Of a DNA stretch of 64,000 bases, positions 26,201-40,800 are shown piece after piece. Source of the stretch: Rotaria socialis. Taxonomy: Eukaryota > Rotifera > Eurotatoria > Philodinida > Philodinidae. The notes beneath the pieces are model-generated. The model made no database searches and had not been told where the DNA came from. It worked only from the letters and a program-made list of their open reading frames with translations. Location: NCBI GenBank assembly GCA_905331475.1, contig CAJNYU010003364.1, positions 434,001-498,000 of the forward strand, in the 5' to 3' direction. The first letter of the stretch is position 1; each line of letters begins with the position of its first letter. The translations under genes were made by a program, and so were the position numbers.

Positions 26201-27259
26201 ACTTTCTACTTTCTTCGATAAAATATAGGAAAAATAGAAATTTTCATTAAAATATAGAACAAAAATAGGACGCTTTTGAAAATAGAGGAAATGTAGATCG
26301 AATCGCCGCCCAGATCTTTCGTTATTTTTGAATTTGAAAATAACAAGTTAAATATCATCAGTTGCTATGTTGCTTTCTTGTCATAAAACAAAAACGAGAT
26401 GGATCCTATCAACATTATACAGCCAGATGTGGCTCGATATTTTGAAAGATCTCGCAAAATCAAAGTTGATATCAGTTGAAAACCTTATCTTTGCTTATGA
26501 CTACTTCTAACTAGGTAGAAATGAGTCCGATCAATTAAGCTCATTTAAACATAATTAACTAAAAACTTAATCACTACCGTTTTCATGTCAAAGAAAGCAT
26601 ACTATCTAAAAAAACAATTCTGAATATTAAAGATAAACCACCACATTTTTACACTGTTATACGTCGAACAAAGACAATTTACTCTTAAATATGTACTTCT
26701 CAGCGAATTTCCAAGAACATTTGCTTCTCTTTCTTTCTCTCTCTCTCTCTCTCTCTCTCACTCGCTTTAACTGTCTCAGAGAAAGTTATAAGAATCATAG
26801 ATTTAAAACATTTCTCATTTAGCATATTCAATGAAATCTTGATATGTAGTCAATTCGATAGAGAATTTTATTGATTATATAAATCGCTATTTGAAAATAT
26901 TTATACTCGATCGATAGTTGGTGTTACACAAAGAAAAACAATAATAGATTGTTATTAAGATTTCGAGTAGCGCTCTGCATGAATGACAACAATATTAAAA
27001 ACTTGTTTTTGTTTTGTGCAATAGCTGATAGTTATTCATATGTTTTTAAATTACTCGAAAATAGTTGGTGCTGAAATACAGTTTATATAAACTATAATAG
27101 AAATATTTCTTGAGGTATAGTAATCGAACAGCAACAACAACGGCGTTAAAAAAAACAGAAAACCAAATGGAGCAGAACGGTATTACAGATAAATAGATAT
27201 ATTTATACATACATAAAAAAAAGAAAAAAAAAACTAAAATTTTGAACTGTTTTATTTGT
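23232..27259. other. Gene-poor stretch, about 4 kb
   Basis: No multi-exon structure is seen on either strand. An 89-codon ORF at 25110-25379 has biased AT-rich codons and no domain, so I do not call it. There is a CT tract at about 26733-26760. Confidence 0.5.
26295..26314 (+). repeat. Shared 20-mer, copy 2
   Basis: Identical to 18579-18598. As at the first site, AT-rich sequence lies immediately to the left. Confidence 0.6.
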
Positions 27260-30202
27260 TTATGTTGATAAATTCGACATTGTAGATGATGTCGAAATCG
27301 ATAATTGAGATTGTGATCGAGTTGAATTTGTTGTTAAAAGTGATACAGGAAGATTTTTCAAATTGAAAAATAATAAACGTTTAGCACGATTTTGTGTCTC
27401 ACTTAATGTTACTAATGTCCATGTACTTTGATCAATTATAGCTGACCAAGGTCGTTCAACATGTAAAATTTTATTTGCTTTTAGATATTCATTTCGTCTT
27501 ATTTGCCATATACATGATGCATTGTAATCTGCTATAATCCAACCACCAAAATGATCCGTACTTACTTTAAATCCAGTCACTTCAATTTGTTTTAGCAGAT
27601 TTAATTGGTAATCAAATATAAGTAAAGCAACATCACATAAAATGGCTAAATGTTCTGTAACATCGTCTGCTTCAATATCCCATATTGTTGATGATTCAAG
27701 AATATGTTTACCCATCGAATTTAATTTATAATCATAACGTTCAAGTAGAAATTGTGGACGATCATTATGAGACGTCGAGTTCAGAGATGAACTCAACGGA
27801 GATGTTAAAGAAGATGATGGAATTTTATATGTATGAAAAATAGATGATTGACATGATGTTATACGTTTAGGCCAATCACCAGTGATATCAATTGATTGAA
27901 GAATTTTACTGAATGAATGATTGCAAATAATCTATAAACAAACAAATTTTATTGAGCTATTTTTAGATACCTCCCAAAAAGAAAACAGAAGAAAACTTAC
28001 AATTTGTGTCTGTGTAGCAACAACCCATGTATTTGTTGTTTTTGACCATGATACATCAATAATACCATCGTATGACCACGGTAAACATAAAAGTGAAACA
28101 TCTGGTTTAAACATAATAAATTGCTTATTAAGTTGATGATAAAGGCACAAATGGTGGTTGCCATTGATTTCAAGGAAACGCCAAAATTCATTGCCTAAAT
28201 TGATTGTACGACCGTAAGCAAATTCCAGTTGTTCAAACAATGAAATATAGTCAGCTTTTGATATTTGTTCATAAAGGTCGATCGTTTTTATATTGAGATT
28301 TTGTTTTCTATTTCCCCGACAATGATTAGTATCTGAAAATCGTCAAAGAAAAATAGCGTAATAATTTGAATAGATTTTATTAAAGGAAAAAAGTTTAAAC
28401 CGGAATCATGAATTGTAATATGTTTAACACCAGGCGTAGTCGTTGTTGGTCTCCAACCATTTTCTAATAGATTCGTCCAATGATCTTGTCCTATATCAAG
28501 CCATGCATCATTTGAACTATTTTGCGAAGAATCATTATGATTATCATTATTTTGTCGTAATTGTAATTGTTTGTCTTGTGTATCTTCGCTTAAACGACGA
28601 AATGATAAACGTTGATGACGATGTTTATGTGATCCAGATCTATGATATGTTTGTTGTTTAATTTTAGATTGTGATGGGCATCCATATATCTGATTATCAA
28701 CAGCTTGAACTTGATTTACTTCAACTGTTCTTGAACGATGTCGGCGATCATGTGTACTTAAAACATCATTACTTATTTGAACGCTATTTACTGCTTTATC
28801 ATATAGCTCAAGTACATCAGAATTTGTTATGTTTCCCACTCGTTCAATTGGAATACTAACAGGTTCACGTGCAAGTAATGTATGGCGAGTTTCGCCATTT
28901 TTTCGTGGTGGCGTTGTTGTTGTTGTGGTATTTGCTGATATAGATGATTTAATAGTTATGGGTGTTGATGGCATAGAATGAGTACCATTGGATATTGGAC
29001 GATTGAGATTGCCTACTGGTTTTTGTTGAGATCCAGTACGATTATCAGATATTGCTTCAGTATTTTCAATAGCATTTGTTGATGTTGTTGGAATAGATTC
29101 AGCTGATTGCTAAACGATGATTCAATATAAAGAAAAAGAAAACATCAAAGGATTTAGAATTTCAACTGTTCATGTTCTTTTTTTTCCTCTTTAAAATCAA
29201 ACCTTTTGTGATCGATCGTCATATTTTGTTCGTAAATGTTTTCTTATTTCACGTAACCGTTGAAAACGTCGAATAGAATCATCAAAGGATTCGAACGCAA
29301 ATAATTTGTGATTATTATTTGCTTCATTTTTATCTTTTTGATCATTGATATTTGTTGAAATGTTGGTTTGTTGTATCGGAACATTTGTTATTGTACGCGA
29401 ACTGCGTCTCTGTATACCTACAGTTTGTGAACCTGGTTTTGGTTGAAATGTTTTAGTTGTTTTAGTTGCTGTCTGTTTTGATTTCGTGTCATACGAATAC
29501 TCGGTATGGTCAATAGATGGTAATGGTGATAACTATAAAAAAAAAATGACTGTAATTATCTTTGACTACACTAATCAATAGCTATTCGTTCATCCATTAA
29601 AATACTACGTTCTTTTGTATTAATATCATTTCGATTTTAATCAATATGGACATTTATAATCTATACCCATTACATAATCATCTCTAGTATTGATACGATC
29701 GAAATTGATCAATCTATCGAAAATAGCCTTTTGAATGTACAAAGGTCGATATATAAACGAAACTGATATGATAACATTCTCCCATCACCAAATCATTCAT
29801 TCGTATATTACAAACTGACCTTGGCTTTCGAGACTAAATTTGGTTGATGTGCATCAAATTTCTTCTTCTTCTTCTTCTTTGTTAATAATACTTTAGGTTT
29901 TGGTAGTATGAAACCATACTTCATCTACATAAATTTCGATGAACATATTTAAATACTTCAGAACAGAAATATATCAACGACGAAAAGAAAAAAAAAAGAA
30001 TGAAGTGAAATGACCTTAATCGAATATTCATATGATGACGATAAAATATATTTTAAATGCCTTGTTGTGTTTATCGAAAAATTTTCATTGACAATAATAT
30101 TATTTCAAAACTTATGCTCCTTCATACAAATTATACAATTTAAAAAGCAAGGTCTTTAAGCAATAAAGAAGAAACCCCAATTACCCAAACAAATCATATC
30201 AT

Positions 30203-30241
<39 letters not shown>

Positions 30242-31191
30242 GGTGCATATATGTATGAATACACGATACTTTAAGTGCAGGCTTACCATCATGCGCTGTT
30301 CGTTTAAAAAAAAACAAATGAAGAAAGAAATTTGCAATCATGCACACTAAATAAATAGACGTTATGCTCATCATTCTCAACTACAAGTGCACTTGTTCCA
30401 GCATATCGAAAATTCTCATAACAAAAATAAGAAGTATATAAATATGCAAAATGAATTAATTTGTTTATTTTTCACTCTTCTTCTATTACTCAAGTGTTTG
30501 TAATGAAATCTATTCGTTTTTCTTTTTCTTTTTCTTCTTCTCATGATTATTCAAAATATTGGGTAATTAAATTAAAAGCAAAAAAAGAGCACATTCTTTT
30601 TGTTCTTCGGTTTCTTACCTCATCGGCTGATAATGATGATGATGAACGTCGTGGACTTGTACATATTTCAAGTACTCGTTTTAATTCTGAGCCAAGATCA
30701 TTATTTTCACAACTTTTATGTACCGCAGTTTTTGTTGGTGAATTTTCATTGCGACGAGATATATTTGCTAATTTTGCTGGTATAAAATCATCAGCTAGTA
30801 ATTCATTCATATCATCATCAAATTTATTACCAGCTAAAATTAATTTTGATTGTTCTAATTCTTTACGAATTGATCGTAAATTTGTCGATATACGATCAAT
30901 TTCGCTTTTATTATGATAATCTAATGGTTCGCTTTGCCATCGTCGTTGTGGATTTGCTTTTTTACGCTCAATTTTTTCAACAAATAATTGTGTATCAAAT
31001 TCAAGTCGCTCAAATTTATCTAATAAAGTTTTCTCAAGTTCACGTTGTCGTTCAAGAAGTCTTTTGATAGCTGCTTCTCGCCAATGTTTTAATTTTTTTA
31101 GTGCTCGTGTACGAAGTGTTGGTAAATCATTGAGCATTGAACGAAGCTTATGAACAAGCTCCTCATTAGCATTTTGTTGTCGAATAGTCAT
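27260..31191 (-). CDS. Coiled-coil protein with probable beta-propeller C-terminus
   Basis: Six exons join in phase: 30619-31191, 29820-29924, 29203-29532, 28401-29109, 28001-28332 and 27260-27931, giving about 906 residues from an ATG at 31191. Residues about 10-80 are heptad-like and highly charged (LRSMLNDLPTLRTRALKKLK; LLERQRELEKTLLDKFERLE), a probable coiled coil. The middle is low-complexity, with a Lys7 run, poly-Thr and Gln/Asn/Ser stretches and a His-rich patch. The last about 330 residues have short beta-like blocks with Trp/Asp turns (VSWSKTTNTWVVATQTQI; DHFGGWIIADYNASCIWQIR), as in an NHL or WD-type propeller. The arrangement recalls TRIM-NHL proteins without RING or B-box. I infer an adaptor or scaffold role; the family is not identified. 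Confidence 0.7.
30204..30240. repeat. Microsatellite (ATA)n in an intron
   Basis: A pure ATA run within the long first intron (29925-30618) of the coiled-coil gene. Confidence 0.95.
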
Positions 31192-33103
31192 AGTGATAAT
31201 GATCTTCTTTGTAAAATACGAAAGATATAAATACTTGTTCTTATGGTTTGTACCTATCGTTTATTGTCCCATTTCAAAAATAGGAGAAAACGAAAGAGAG
31301 GCGAAGAAGAAGAAGAAAATAAAAGATGATGCGATTGTTCTCGGCTAGATAATGACTAGAAGAAGAAAAAAAAACATGTATTATTAACGTAAGATATGTA
31401 AACAATGTTGAACGAATATGTACATTATATGAACGAGTCAAATTAACATTACTAACGCACACTTAAAACTTTATTATTGCACGTAATTTCTCAGCATACA
31501 GAAGAAAAAAAAAATTTATGATTTTGTCCAGATCAGTACTTACCAATAAAAGCTATGCGGAACAGTGCTATCAACAAAAGGCTACGTCAATGATGAAACA
31601 TGATCTCGAGTGATGGAGGTGCTCGCTGTTAGCTAAACAAAACTAGTCAGTCTTTCTGTGTGTCTGTTTTATTTTATTTTTTGAAAATGGGAGACAGAGA
31701 CAGAGAGCGAGAGAGAGAGAGAGAGAGTAAGAAAACAAACTTTGTCTTCTCTATTCTTCCTCTTCTGTACGTCTCTACCCTTTTCTCTGTTAAGTATGTA
31801 TAATGTGTTACATGGTATATCTCGTCGTCGAAGAAGAACAACAACAAACGCACCATCACCACCACCAACATCATCATCATCACTGGTCGTCGTTGTGTTC
31901 TTCTACATTTTTCTTCTCTTTTTGATGTCTTAGAGCAAGCAACTTGCCAAAAGAGAAATATGTATGTATGTATGTATGTGTGTAGGTGTAAAATATATAT
32001 ATATATATAGGAGTTCTTTTGTTCGATCGACTCGAATAAAGAAACTATCCAGGGGCCTCTTCTTTCTTTCTCTTACGAATCAGATAAGACATACATATAC
32101 AAACATACAGGAAAGGTAAAATTCGTGTATGTGTTTGCAACCTTTAGTGGTGCTCGAAAGTGCAAATTAGCATGACGAACAGTTTTTAATATGTATAGCT
32201 ATGTTATTTTTCTTCTTCTTCTTCTTGTTCTATCAATGTCTCAGTTGAATATATTACTACGTATATACAAATAAAGAACAGAGAAGGGTGTAGTCTATGT
32301 AGAAATTCAACTAAAGGTATAAACACTTGTTTTTCAAAGCAATAACAACAAAAATAAGAATAATATCCATCCTTTATTCATTGCGATACTCACTTTACTT
32401 CTTATATTGCCGCGTTCAAAACCGAGAATGGTTAAGAAGTGATTTAACTTCAAGGCAAAACAAAGGTACATACACGCTAAAGAAGAAGCCGAGCCGACAA
32501 ATATTGAAAGGTGTCATTGAAGAAAAAAAAACCGCACGATACGGAAGAGGCCGGGGTGAAGAAGGAGATGCACTTACCGCGATGACAAAAGAAACGTGCA
32601 AAGGAAGATGAATTCCCTTATAACCAAATGAGTAAGAGTTTGTGGTCTACAGAAAAAAAAGACAATATCCAATTTAAGAACCTTCATGGAAAAAAAGCGA
32701 GACGGTTCCAGTTTCGTTGATTTACTCGTAGACTAAAACCAATGAAGAAAACAAGGTAAAGTGATGTCAGTCTATCGTAGACTTCAGGATAATTTATTTC
32801 ACTACGTCATCAGTCAATTCTTTCTTTTTCTCTTTTGCTTCTTCTCTCCTTTTTACGTTTCTTTAGCGGTATAGACGTTGAATTGTGGCTTCCGCACATT
32901 CAACGTTGGGATTGTAAAAAACACAATGTGTTTTATTTTATTCTTACATTTCGTCGCTCGACAGCTTGTAAAGAAAAGAGCATAATAAAAAATTTGTATC
33001 TCAACACGACACAAATGCTCTCTCGGCAACATGCTTCCTTAAAACTAAAAAAAGAAGAAAAAGAAAAAAAGAAGAAAAAAATAGTAACAGTTGGCACACA
33101 CGC

Positions 33104-33154
<51 letters not shown>

Positions 33155-34093
33155 CTTCATACAAAAAGTAATTGTATTCCATATATCCTGAACTGCATAT
33201 AATTAGTCGTTGAAAAGAGAAAAAGAAATACTGAAGAAAGAGAGGAAGCCTCCATTTTTTTTGTCAATTTTTCGGTCAAAAGTTCGGCTGAATTTGTTGT
33301 GAATCACTACTTTTGATTGCATCATATCATTGTACTTAATCATTGAACCTTTTCTTTATGTTTAAATAGGCAATAAAATGAGCATAAAGAAAAGAATAAT
33401 GGTGGTACCATGTTCATGCACACAGATCGAGTGTCAACGACAACGACAACGACGAGGACAATGTCAAATTTTTGCATGTAATTGAAATTTGATGCTTACG
33501 CATTTTTCCTAGGGAATGAGCGAGAATATGTATATATATATATACGTATAATAATAATAACAAGTGAAATACAGCCAATGTTTGCATATTCGCAACCTCG
33601 AATTTCGCGGTCGGACAACGATACAGACATGTTCAAATATTTTAATTCTTTTGTAAAATTATCCCTGTAATTCATGGTCATATGTCGTGCTTTAGTAAGA
33701 ACTAAGAATAAAGTAGGATCAGTGGCTTTACAGATGAAACATAATTTGTACGTTTAAATCAATAGCTTGAGTAAAATATGTTTTTATTTGTTTTTAAAGA
33801 ACATGCAACAAGCAAAAAGACTGAGCATAGGCTTGCTAAATAGAAAAGAAATAATAGTTATTAAATCATTTCATTCAAACAAAAAAGGGGTGTACAAAAA
33901 GCAATCACCATCCATAAAATGTTGATTTCACAACAACAACAACAACAATAAAAGAAGAAAAAAAAGCCTAATAATAAGATGTTCCAATGAAAACACAAAT
34001 GCATGTGTACATCCGCATATGAGAATGAATGATTAATATCTGAGAAAGAAAACCTTTCGAAAAAAAATGAAATCTTTATGCCATGTCTTTGGT
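31192..34093. other. Intergenic, low-complexity rich
   Basis: It holds a GA tract (about 31690-31727), TATG/TA runs (31960-32010), a TA tract followed by a GA tract (33103-33151) and many A-rich runs. No gene is supported. The ORFs here follow the repeats. Confidence 0.55.
33103..33151. repeat. Microsatellite (TA)n(GA)n
   Basis: Two adjacent pure dinucleotide runs. Confidence 0.95.
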
Positions 34094-37000
34094 TTATAAA
34101 TGACGATCATCTATATTATCTCCTTGCAATAAATCTTTGAGTGTACTATCTTCATTATTTCCTGCTAATGATTGATCTTCACGTTCAGTGCCATCGGTAT
34201 TTGTACTTCGAGGTTTTCCAATTCGAATACTAATTGGACAAATAAACAAATAAACAAGTAAATAAAAGAAGGTCAAAAAGAGCAAATAAAATTATGTGAT
34301 TTATTTACCGAATCATTGACATTTTTTCAGCTTCCGCAACTGTCTGTGGCAATGGTTTATTTAATGTTTCAGGAAACATTAAAGCTAATACTGCAGCTAT
34401 TAGTGAAACAATACCATAAAGAAGCACCGGTAGACTTATCCAGATACGAGTCTATTATTAAAAAACAAGGAATTAACAAGTTTCGAATGAATAGTACAAA
34501 CTGACTAATGAATCATTGCAATAGGTTCCAATAATAGCTCCAACACGTGCTATCATTGAACAAATACCCATGCCTGTATTGCGTACATTTGTTGGGAAAA
34601 GTTCATTTGCATAAATATATATAATAGCATATGATGCTGATGCGAAAAATTTTAATGAAACTTGTATTGTATACATCAATATCGTTTTAGCTAAGAAACG
34701 AAAGATTTTTTATTCGAAAGAAAAAAAAGTATTCAACCAAAATGAACAAACCAGAACTATCGTCGTTCATGTATTTTTGTATCGGTAAAACTGCTAAAGC
34801 AACTAAGCCAAAGAGTATAGCAAATAAACAGTAAGGTAATTTACGACCAACACGATCAAGTATGGCATGTACACCGATATATGCGAGTAATTCAACTATT
34901 GCGCTAATCGTAAACGATAGATATGGATCTGCACCCCATGAACCTTAAAAATTTTCATTATTAAATTTTTATCTACGTCAATTTTATAAATCTTACCTGT
35001 ACTTTGTGAGACTCCATAAAAAACTAAATTTTGTACGAGCCTAAAAATAGAAATTTAAATTAAAAAATAATTTTTTCATATTTTTCTTCATGTCTGATTC
35101 ATACCATTGAAAAAATAGATTCATACTAATCAAAAACATAATTTTGGATTTGAATAAACCTAATATACCTTCTTGATTATGCTTATCCATCATGCTCTGA
35201 AGAAAACAAAAATAATTACGTAAGTATAATATCAGGAAGATAGGTATGACACGGCATCGGTCTACCGTAAAGCTTTGTCCTAGTCTGAACATGTCAGATA
35301 ATTGGAAAAATGATAACCACTATGTATTGTTTTTAATTTGTGTTTGTCATATAAAACATTTTTCTCAAATTCACATAATACTTTTAACAGAAAATCGATT
35401 TTTCTGTCTAATATATTCCATGTGAACGTTTTATCTATGCACCAATATAGAGAAGTTGGTCAAAAACTCGTATAAAATAGTTTTCAAGTAGCAGGAGACT
35501 TTCTTGGAGCTTAATTTGAAAAATTCGGAATAAAAATAGAAGCTATCGTATGCTCGACGATGTTTCTGAAACAAATTAAAAGCATACAAACTCATTTCAT
35601 TCAACAGTTTGGCGCACTATTGAAGATGATATTATTGAAATACAGATTTGGTAAAATCTTCTGGGATTTGAAAATAGTTTTATGCGCATTTTCGAGACAT
35701 TTTATTATCATCGTTTATACATGAAATCTGACTACAGAACGTATTTGATAGAACAATCGATACGAGTATAAAATTATTATCTGAATTTAAGTTAGATAGT
35801 TAAAGTTTCACAAGAAAAATAAATAGGAAACACACCGTGGTTAAAATACCATTTTGTTTTTATCCCTCTACCTAAAGATTCATGATGAGCACTTGATAAA
35901 TATGTGATTGCCTTCGATTGGATTTTGCTGTTTCGATCAGAGATATGATTTCAAGAAAATAGCTAATTCGACAAAAAATAGATTAGTGACACTTGAGATC
36001 AAGAGATTTGAATTCATAAGTGGTTGTTGAAATTCTTATTCGACAAACGTTTAGTTCTCATGATTTGTCATGTTTTTAAAGAAGTCAGTTACTTTCTTGA
36101 AATAGATTTCATATCGGTAAAAACAACCGAAATGAATCTTAGATCAACATTGTTCTATTATATTTTCATCCTGTTTGGCGTAGTTTGGTGTATAGGTGAG
36201 AATTGCCATTAGTTCATTGCTAAAATAAGAAGATTTAACTAACCACTTTTTGTTCTTCTTTAACTTGTTCATAAGCATCTTGATCAAATGGGCGCTTATT
36301 AGTCTTAGCAATACCACGTAAAATTGCTTCAGCTTTATCAAACTGCCCGTCACTAATCAGCCAGCGTGGACTTTCTGGTAAGATGCTAAATGAAATATTT
36401 ATTATGTTATCTTTATTTTTGTTCAAACCAAAGCTTAACTTACAAATAGAAGAATATAAATGGTACTGTAAACAACGATATCGCTCCTGTTAAAAATCTC
36501 CATGTACGAATATTATATGCGAACAATACAAGAAAGAATTGTCCGAATGCAAAAAAATATTCAATGACAATTCCAGTTAGCAAACGTTTACTTGGTCCAA
36601 CTAAAATGAATTTCTAATATGAAAAGATTTTATACTTTAAAAAAAATTAATTTTACCGAGTTCTGATCCAAGCACAAAACCTGATACCGAAATTCCTCGC
36701 GTTGAACAAGCAAGTAAAAATCGTGCAACCACAAATATGATATATGATGGCCAAAAGCCAAATGTTGGTTGAGGGCCAAATGCACATACAAATCCTGATA
36801 CACTCATTAAAATAAAACTGAAACTCATTATAGGACGACGACCATATCTAGTTTAAAACAGAATAAAATCGTTTGATCTTAATTTTTAAAAATTTTTTAC
36901 TTATCAGCCAACACGCCAAAGACTATTGAGCCGACCATATAGCCAGCGAAAAATATCATTTGCACTGCTGATCGAAAGTCAATGCGATCACAAACCATTG

Positions 37001-37454
37001 ACCACTATTATTAAAAATGAAAGTAAAAATAGAAGTAATTGTACTTATTTTCAAAAACGTTTACATCTTCTGTTAATGTTGTCTTATAATATTTTTTGTC
37101 ATAAACAAAGCTTTGACATTTATGCAATTGTACATCCACAGAATTTTGATTATTAGATTTCGATTGAATATAACAACGTTGACAGTCACTGACTGATAAT
37201 ATTGTATTTAAACCTGTGCATTGCTCCTTTGTTGGTTTATACATTGAATTGTACAAAATATTTGATTCATTATTATATGTATCTCTATCTATCGAGTCAG
37301 GATTTTTACATCGATGGTTTGGCACTGCACCCGTAAATGTATATGTATAGACCATTATTGGTGGTAGCATATATGTCAAACAAATAAATGTATACTTCAC
37401 TTTTTGAAATCGTCCCCAGTCATTAATTGTAGCGAGAAAAGTATCGAATTTCAT
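34094..37454 (-). CDS. SLC22-type organic ion transporter (major facilitator superfamily)
   Basis: Eleven exons join in phase: 37065-37454, 36901-37004, 36657-36847, 36444-36600, 36244-36385, 35105-35196, 34997-35040, 34752-34943, 34506-34690, 34309-34451 and 34094-34229, giving 591 residues. Family marks are clear. There is a large cysteine-bearing extracellular loop after the first helix, closing with TTLTED-WSMVCDR. The MFS loop GVLADK-YGRRP lies between helices 2 and 3. LPESPRWL stands at the start of the cytoplasmic loop, and [14 protein letters not shown], the SLC22 signature, comes late in the protein. About 12 hydrophobic helices are present. The family moves organic cations, anions or zwitterions such as carnitine across the plasma membrane; substrate class cannot be told from sequence alone. 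The C-terminal tail is hydrophilic and acidic. The intron at 35197-36243 is about 1 kb; the others are short. Confidence 0.9.
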
Positions 37455-37896
37455 TTTGAATTAATTGGACTGTTGTCCGTTGTGATCTACAAATAAAAAA
37501 AACAAAGAAACCTAAAGAGCAAATGAATTTAAGAAAGAAAAGAATTAAAAATAGTATTTTGTTTTTCTTTGTTTAGTGATATGTGGAATGACTGGATGAT
37601 ATTATTCGGACTAGTGTGTACATAGAATCACGCATAAATACATGAATGATATTAAGAAAAAAAAATAAGTAAATACACTATATAATAATATTTGAATAAA
37701 AATCAGGCACTAACCTGTGCGAGTTAAGAAGAATGCATATGCACACACAAATGATGTTAACAAAAATGATACGTAACAAGTAACATAGTGGATATTCTAG
37801 CACGTATCACAAGAATCAACATGGTGAAATGAAATTCGAATATAAGAAAAAATAAATATGTCTATACAGGGTTTCGAATCTTTAAAAGAAAAATAA

Positions 37897-40800
37897 TCAA
37901 CCAAAAGGATCGAACTTAGGACTAGGAGGTGGCGAGCCTGGATCTCCTAAATCAACCAAATCATTTATTTTCTCATTGCTATTATTAGTATTATTATTTG
38001 GGTTTAAACTTAGATTTTTTAATGTCAATAGACGTTGAACATCAAGAGAAGGAATGGGAGCAGGTGCATTAGAAGCAATAGTAGGCACTGGTGGTGGCGG
38101 CCGAGTAGGTATAAATTGAGGTGGAGCTTGATAATAAAATTTACTACGATGATTATCAGTTTCATAATATGTTGAATTTGTCAACGGTTGAGAAAATAAA
38201 TTTAATTTTGAATCATCTTGACGAGAAGAAGGCAGCTCAGCAATGTCAAATGAATCGATATAAAAATTCGATCCGGCTGATGGCGTGGGATGATCAAATG
38301 AAAAAAGATTATCACCATCTAATGAAAAATTTTCGTTTTTATTATAGGAAAAACATATTGTAACTTACTTGTTCTCGTAGTATTTGATGTTGGATGAGAA
38401 GAAAAATGAAATGGACCAAAGCAACTTTCATTAAATAATGGCTAAAATTTTGAAAATCTATTCAATATTTCTCTCTTTTTATTATAATTATTTACATCGA
38501 TGGATTGACTTTGAAGATTATTGCTTGATGATGAACTACTTAAACTTTGATGATCAGCATCAAATGAAATCAATTCAGCCACATTATTTTCCCGATAGTT
38601 TTCATCTGTATCATTTCCACTAGCCGAAATCAATTCGTCACCGGCAACTGAAATAAAAGAAAATGAATTATATTTACAAAATACTCTTAATCATTTTTAT
38701 AGACTTGAGATAGAAGCTGATTTATATAGCGAAAAAGAATATTTAAAAGCATACATTGAATTAAAATTGAAATTATAGAGAAAATTTATTTTAATCAAAG
38801 AGTTTATTTGAAATGTGAGGTCTTTCGTTGGTGTTAGTTTTATAACTAACTATATAGGTTACTGATATTTGTTAAGTTTTTTTTTTATTGACTGTTAAAA
38901 TATTCATGCATTTTTTATCAGTTGTTTATACAGATTTCTTATTGATTTTCTATTTTATGAATTTGTCATTAGTTGCTATCACCGATATAGATACTAGATT
39001 AGACTTTGAAAACATAATGAAAATTTGATTTTTATTTCGTTTATATTTGTAATTATTTAAAAGTGAGTATTGATTATTTTTTGTCTTTTCCTTTGTCCTG
39101 TTTTAAGAAGTAGTTAATGTCGTTTGTACGAATTTGTTCAGAAAATGCTTTTTCATGTAATGATATTTCTATTTATAATTATCATTTTTTGATCGATGCG
39201 GAATGTGTTGTTTCGCATAAAGTCTTAGCAATTGTGATCGATATTTATTATTTGAGCTATTTGGTGAATTCATAGTATCATCATCAGTTTTTAAATCATC
39301 TGTTGTAGAATCATTCTGATTCAAATCCCGAGTACTAGCGTAGCTAGAATCGAGTAGACATAGCGTAAATAGTTCTTTCACAAACTGATCAGTTTCAGTA
39401 TCGTCTTTTGCTTGTTCATGTTTGTTAATATGAATCAATTGTGATAAGTTTGCTATTGCAGAATCATCATCATGATCAACTAGAACGGCAGAATAAACAT
39501 GATGATTTTGGTCTATGAGTTTTGTATTCTCATGCAAAAAACTTGTTGCAAGCAATTTATACTTTAATTTTGAGTAGACATGCCATACATAGGTTATTTT
39601 TCTCTTATTGATAGTTAATTGAGATGTATTTATAAGCCTAATGAATAGTAAATAGGATAGATTCCTATTGTGAGTTTTAAAATTAAGTAAGATATAGTTT
39701 GTAGTAGAGCTTTTAAAGCGTATTACAATAGCGTGACACAAGAAAAGCCTAAAGAAACAATAGATATAATACATTTTCTTACCGGCACTAGTTACAGGAA
39801 TATCTTGATTGGTTGAAAGCGATTCACGAGCTGGTTGTTGATAAGCACCAAGATCACTACGAATATATAATCAGTAGAATGTGAGAAACAAAAGAGCATG
39901 CGTGTGTTTACTAGTTAATCGTTTCTGGATCCATTGTTTGATTAACATCAGTAAAAAAAAGGATTAATCTCTCTGCTAATGCTACGTCTTCATTTAAATC
40001 GATTAAGGTTTTTTTGAAGTAAATTCCACTTTGAAGCTAAGATAAAAAACAAAAACAACTTAAAAAACTTCAAAATTTCTCTCAATAAAATCTTATTTTC
40101 AAATACATAAAATGACAACAATACACTTATTTCGTATTTATTTGTATTTCAAATGATTGAAACTAAAGTGACTATTCACGAGAGAATTTGTCTGTTAATT
40201 TTTCTGTTAGGAGTGCGGTAAAATTTTCTGAATCAACTTCTTCTTTCTTATTTGACAGATTATACGTATTAGAAGAAAAATTCAATTATCAGACTAGAAG
40301 CTAAATGTTAAGCTTGAAATGAATAGCATGAAGAGTAAAAAATTCGTCTACTACCTAAAACGCTGTCCATACGACTTTGACTGAAAATCCTTTATTTGTA
40401 CTGTTGAGTCATTGGTTTTAAATTTATCATGCCGTTAGAAAAAGTTTCATTATGTAGAACTGAATTAAATTCATAAGATAGCATTTGTAAAGAATCCACG
40501 TCTTGATGTTTATTATGAAATTTTAAGTAAATATAATACGAATTTCTGGTTCAAAAATCCATGTTATATGATATATACTTTTGAATATATGCTTTCAATG
40601 TTAACACTTCTAAGACCAAGTCTTGTAGTATCGTTTTACTTTATTCTCTTAAAATGAATAAGTAATCATTTCTTATATTAGAATGAGATGCAGCTGATAC
40701 ACAGGTTTCTATTATATATGAATACTACTCCCCATGGGAAACAGATGAATCCAAACTTTCTCTTCTACACATTAAAAAAAATTCTTTACAATTTTGAATG

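Noticed and set aside
30600..31067. Plus-strand ORFs under the coiled-coil gene
   Set aside because: Shadows of the minus-strand exon 30619-31191, which has clear coiled-coil coding and splice sites.
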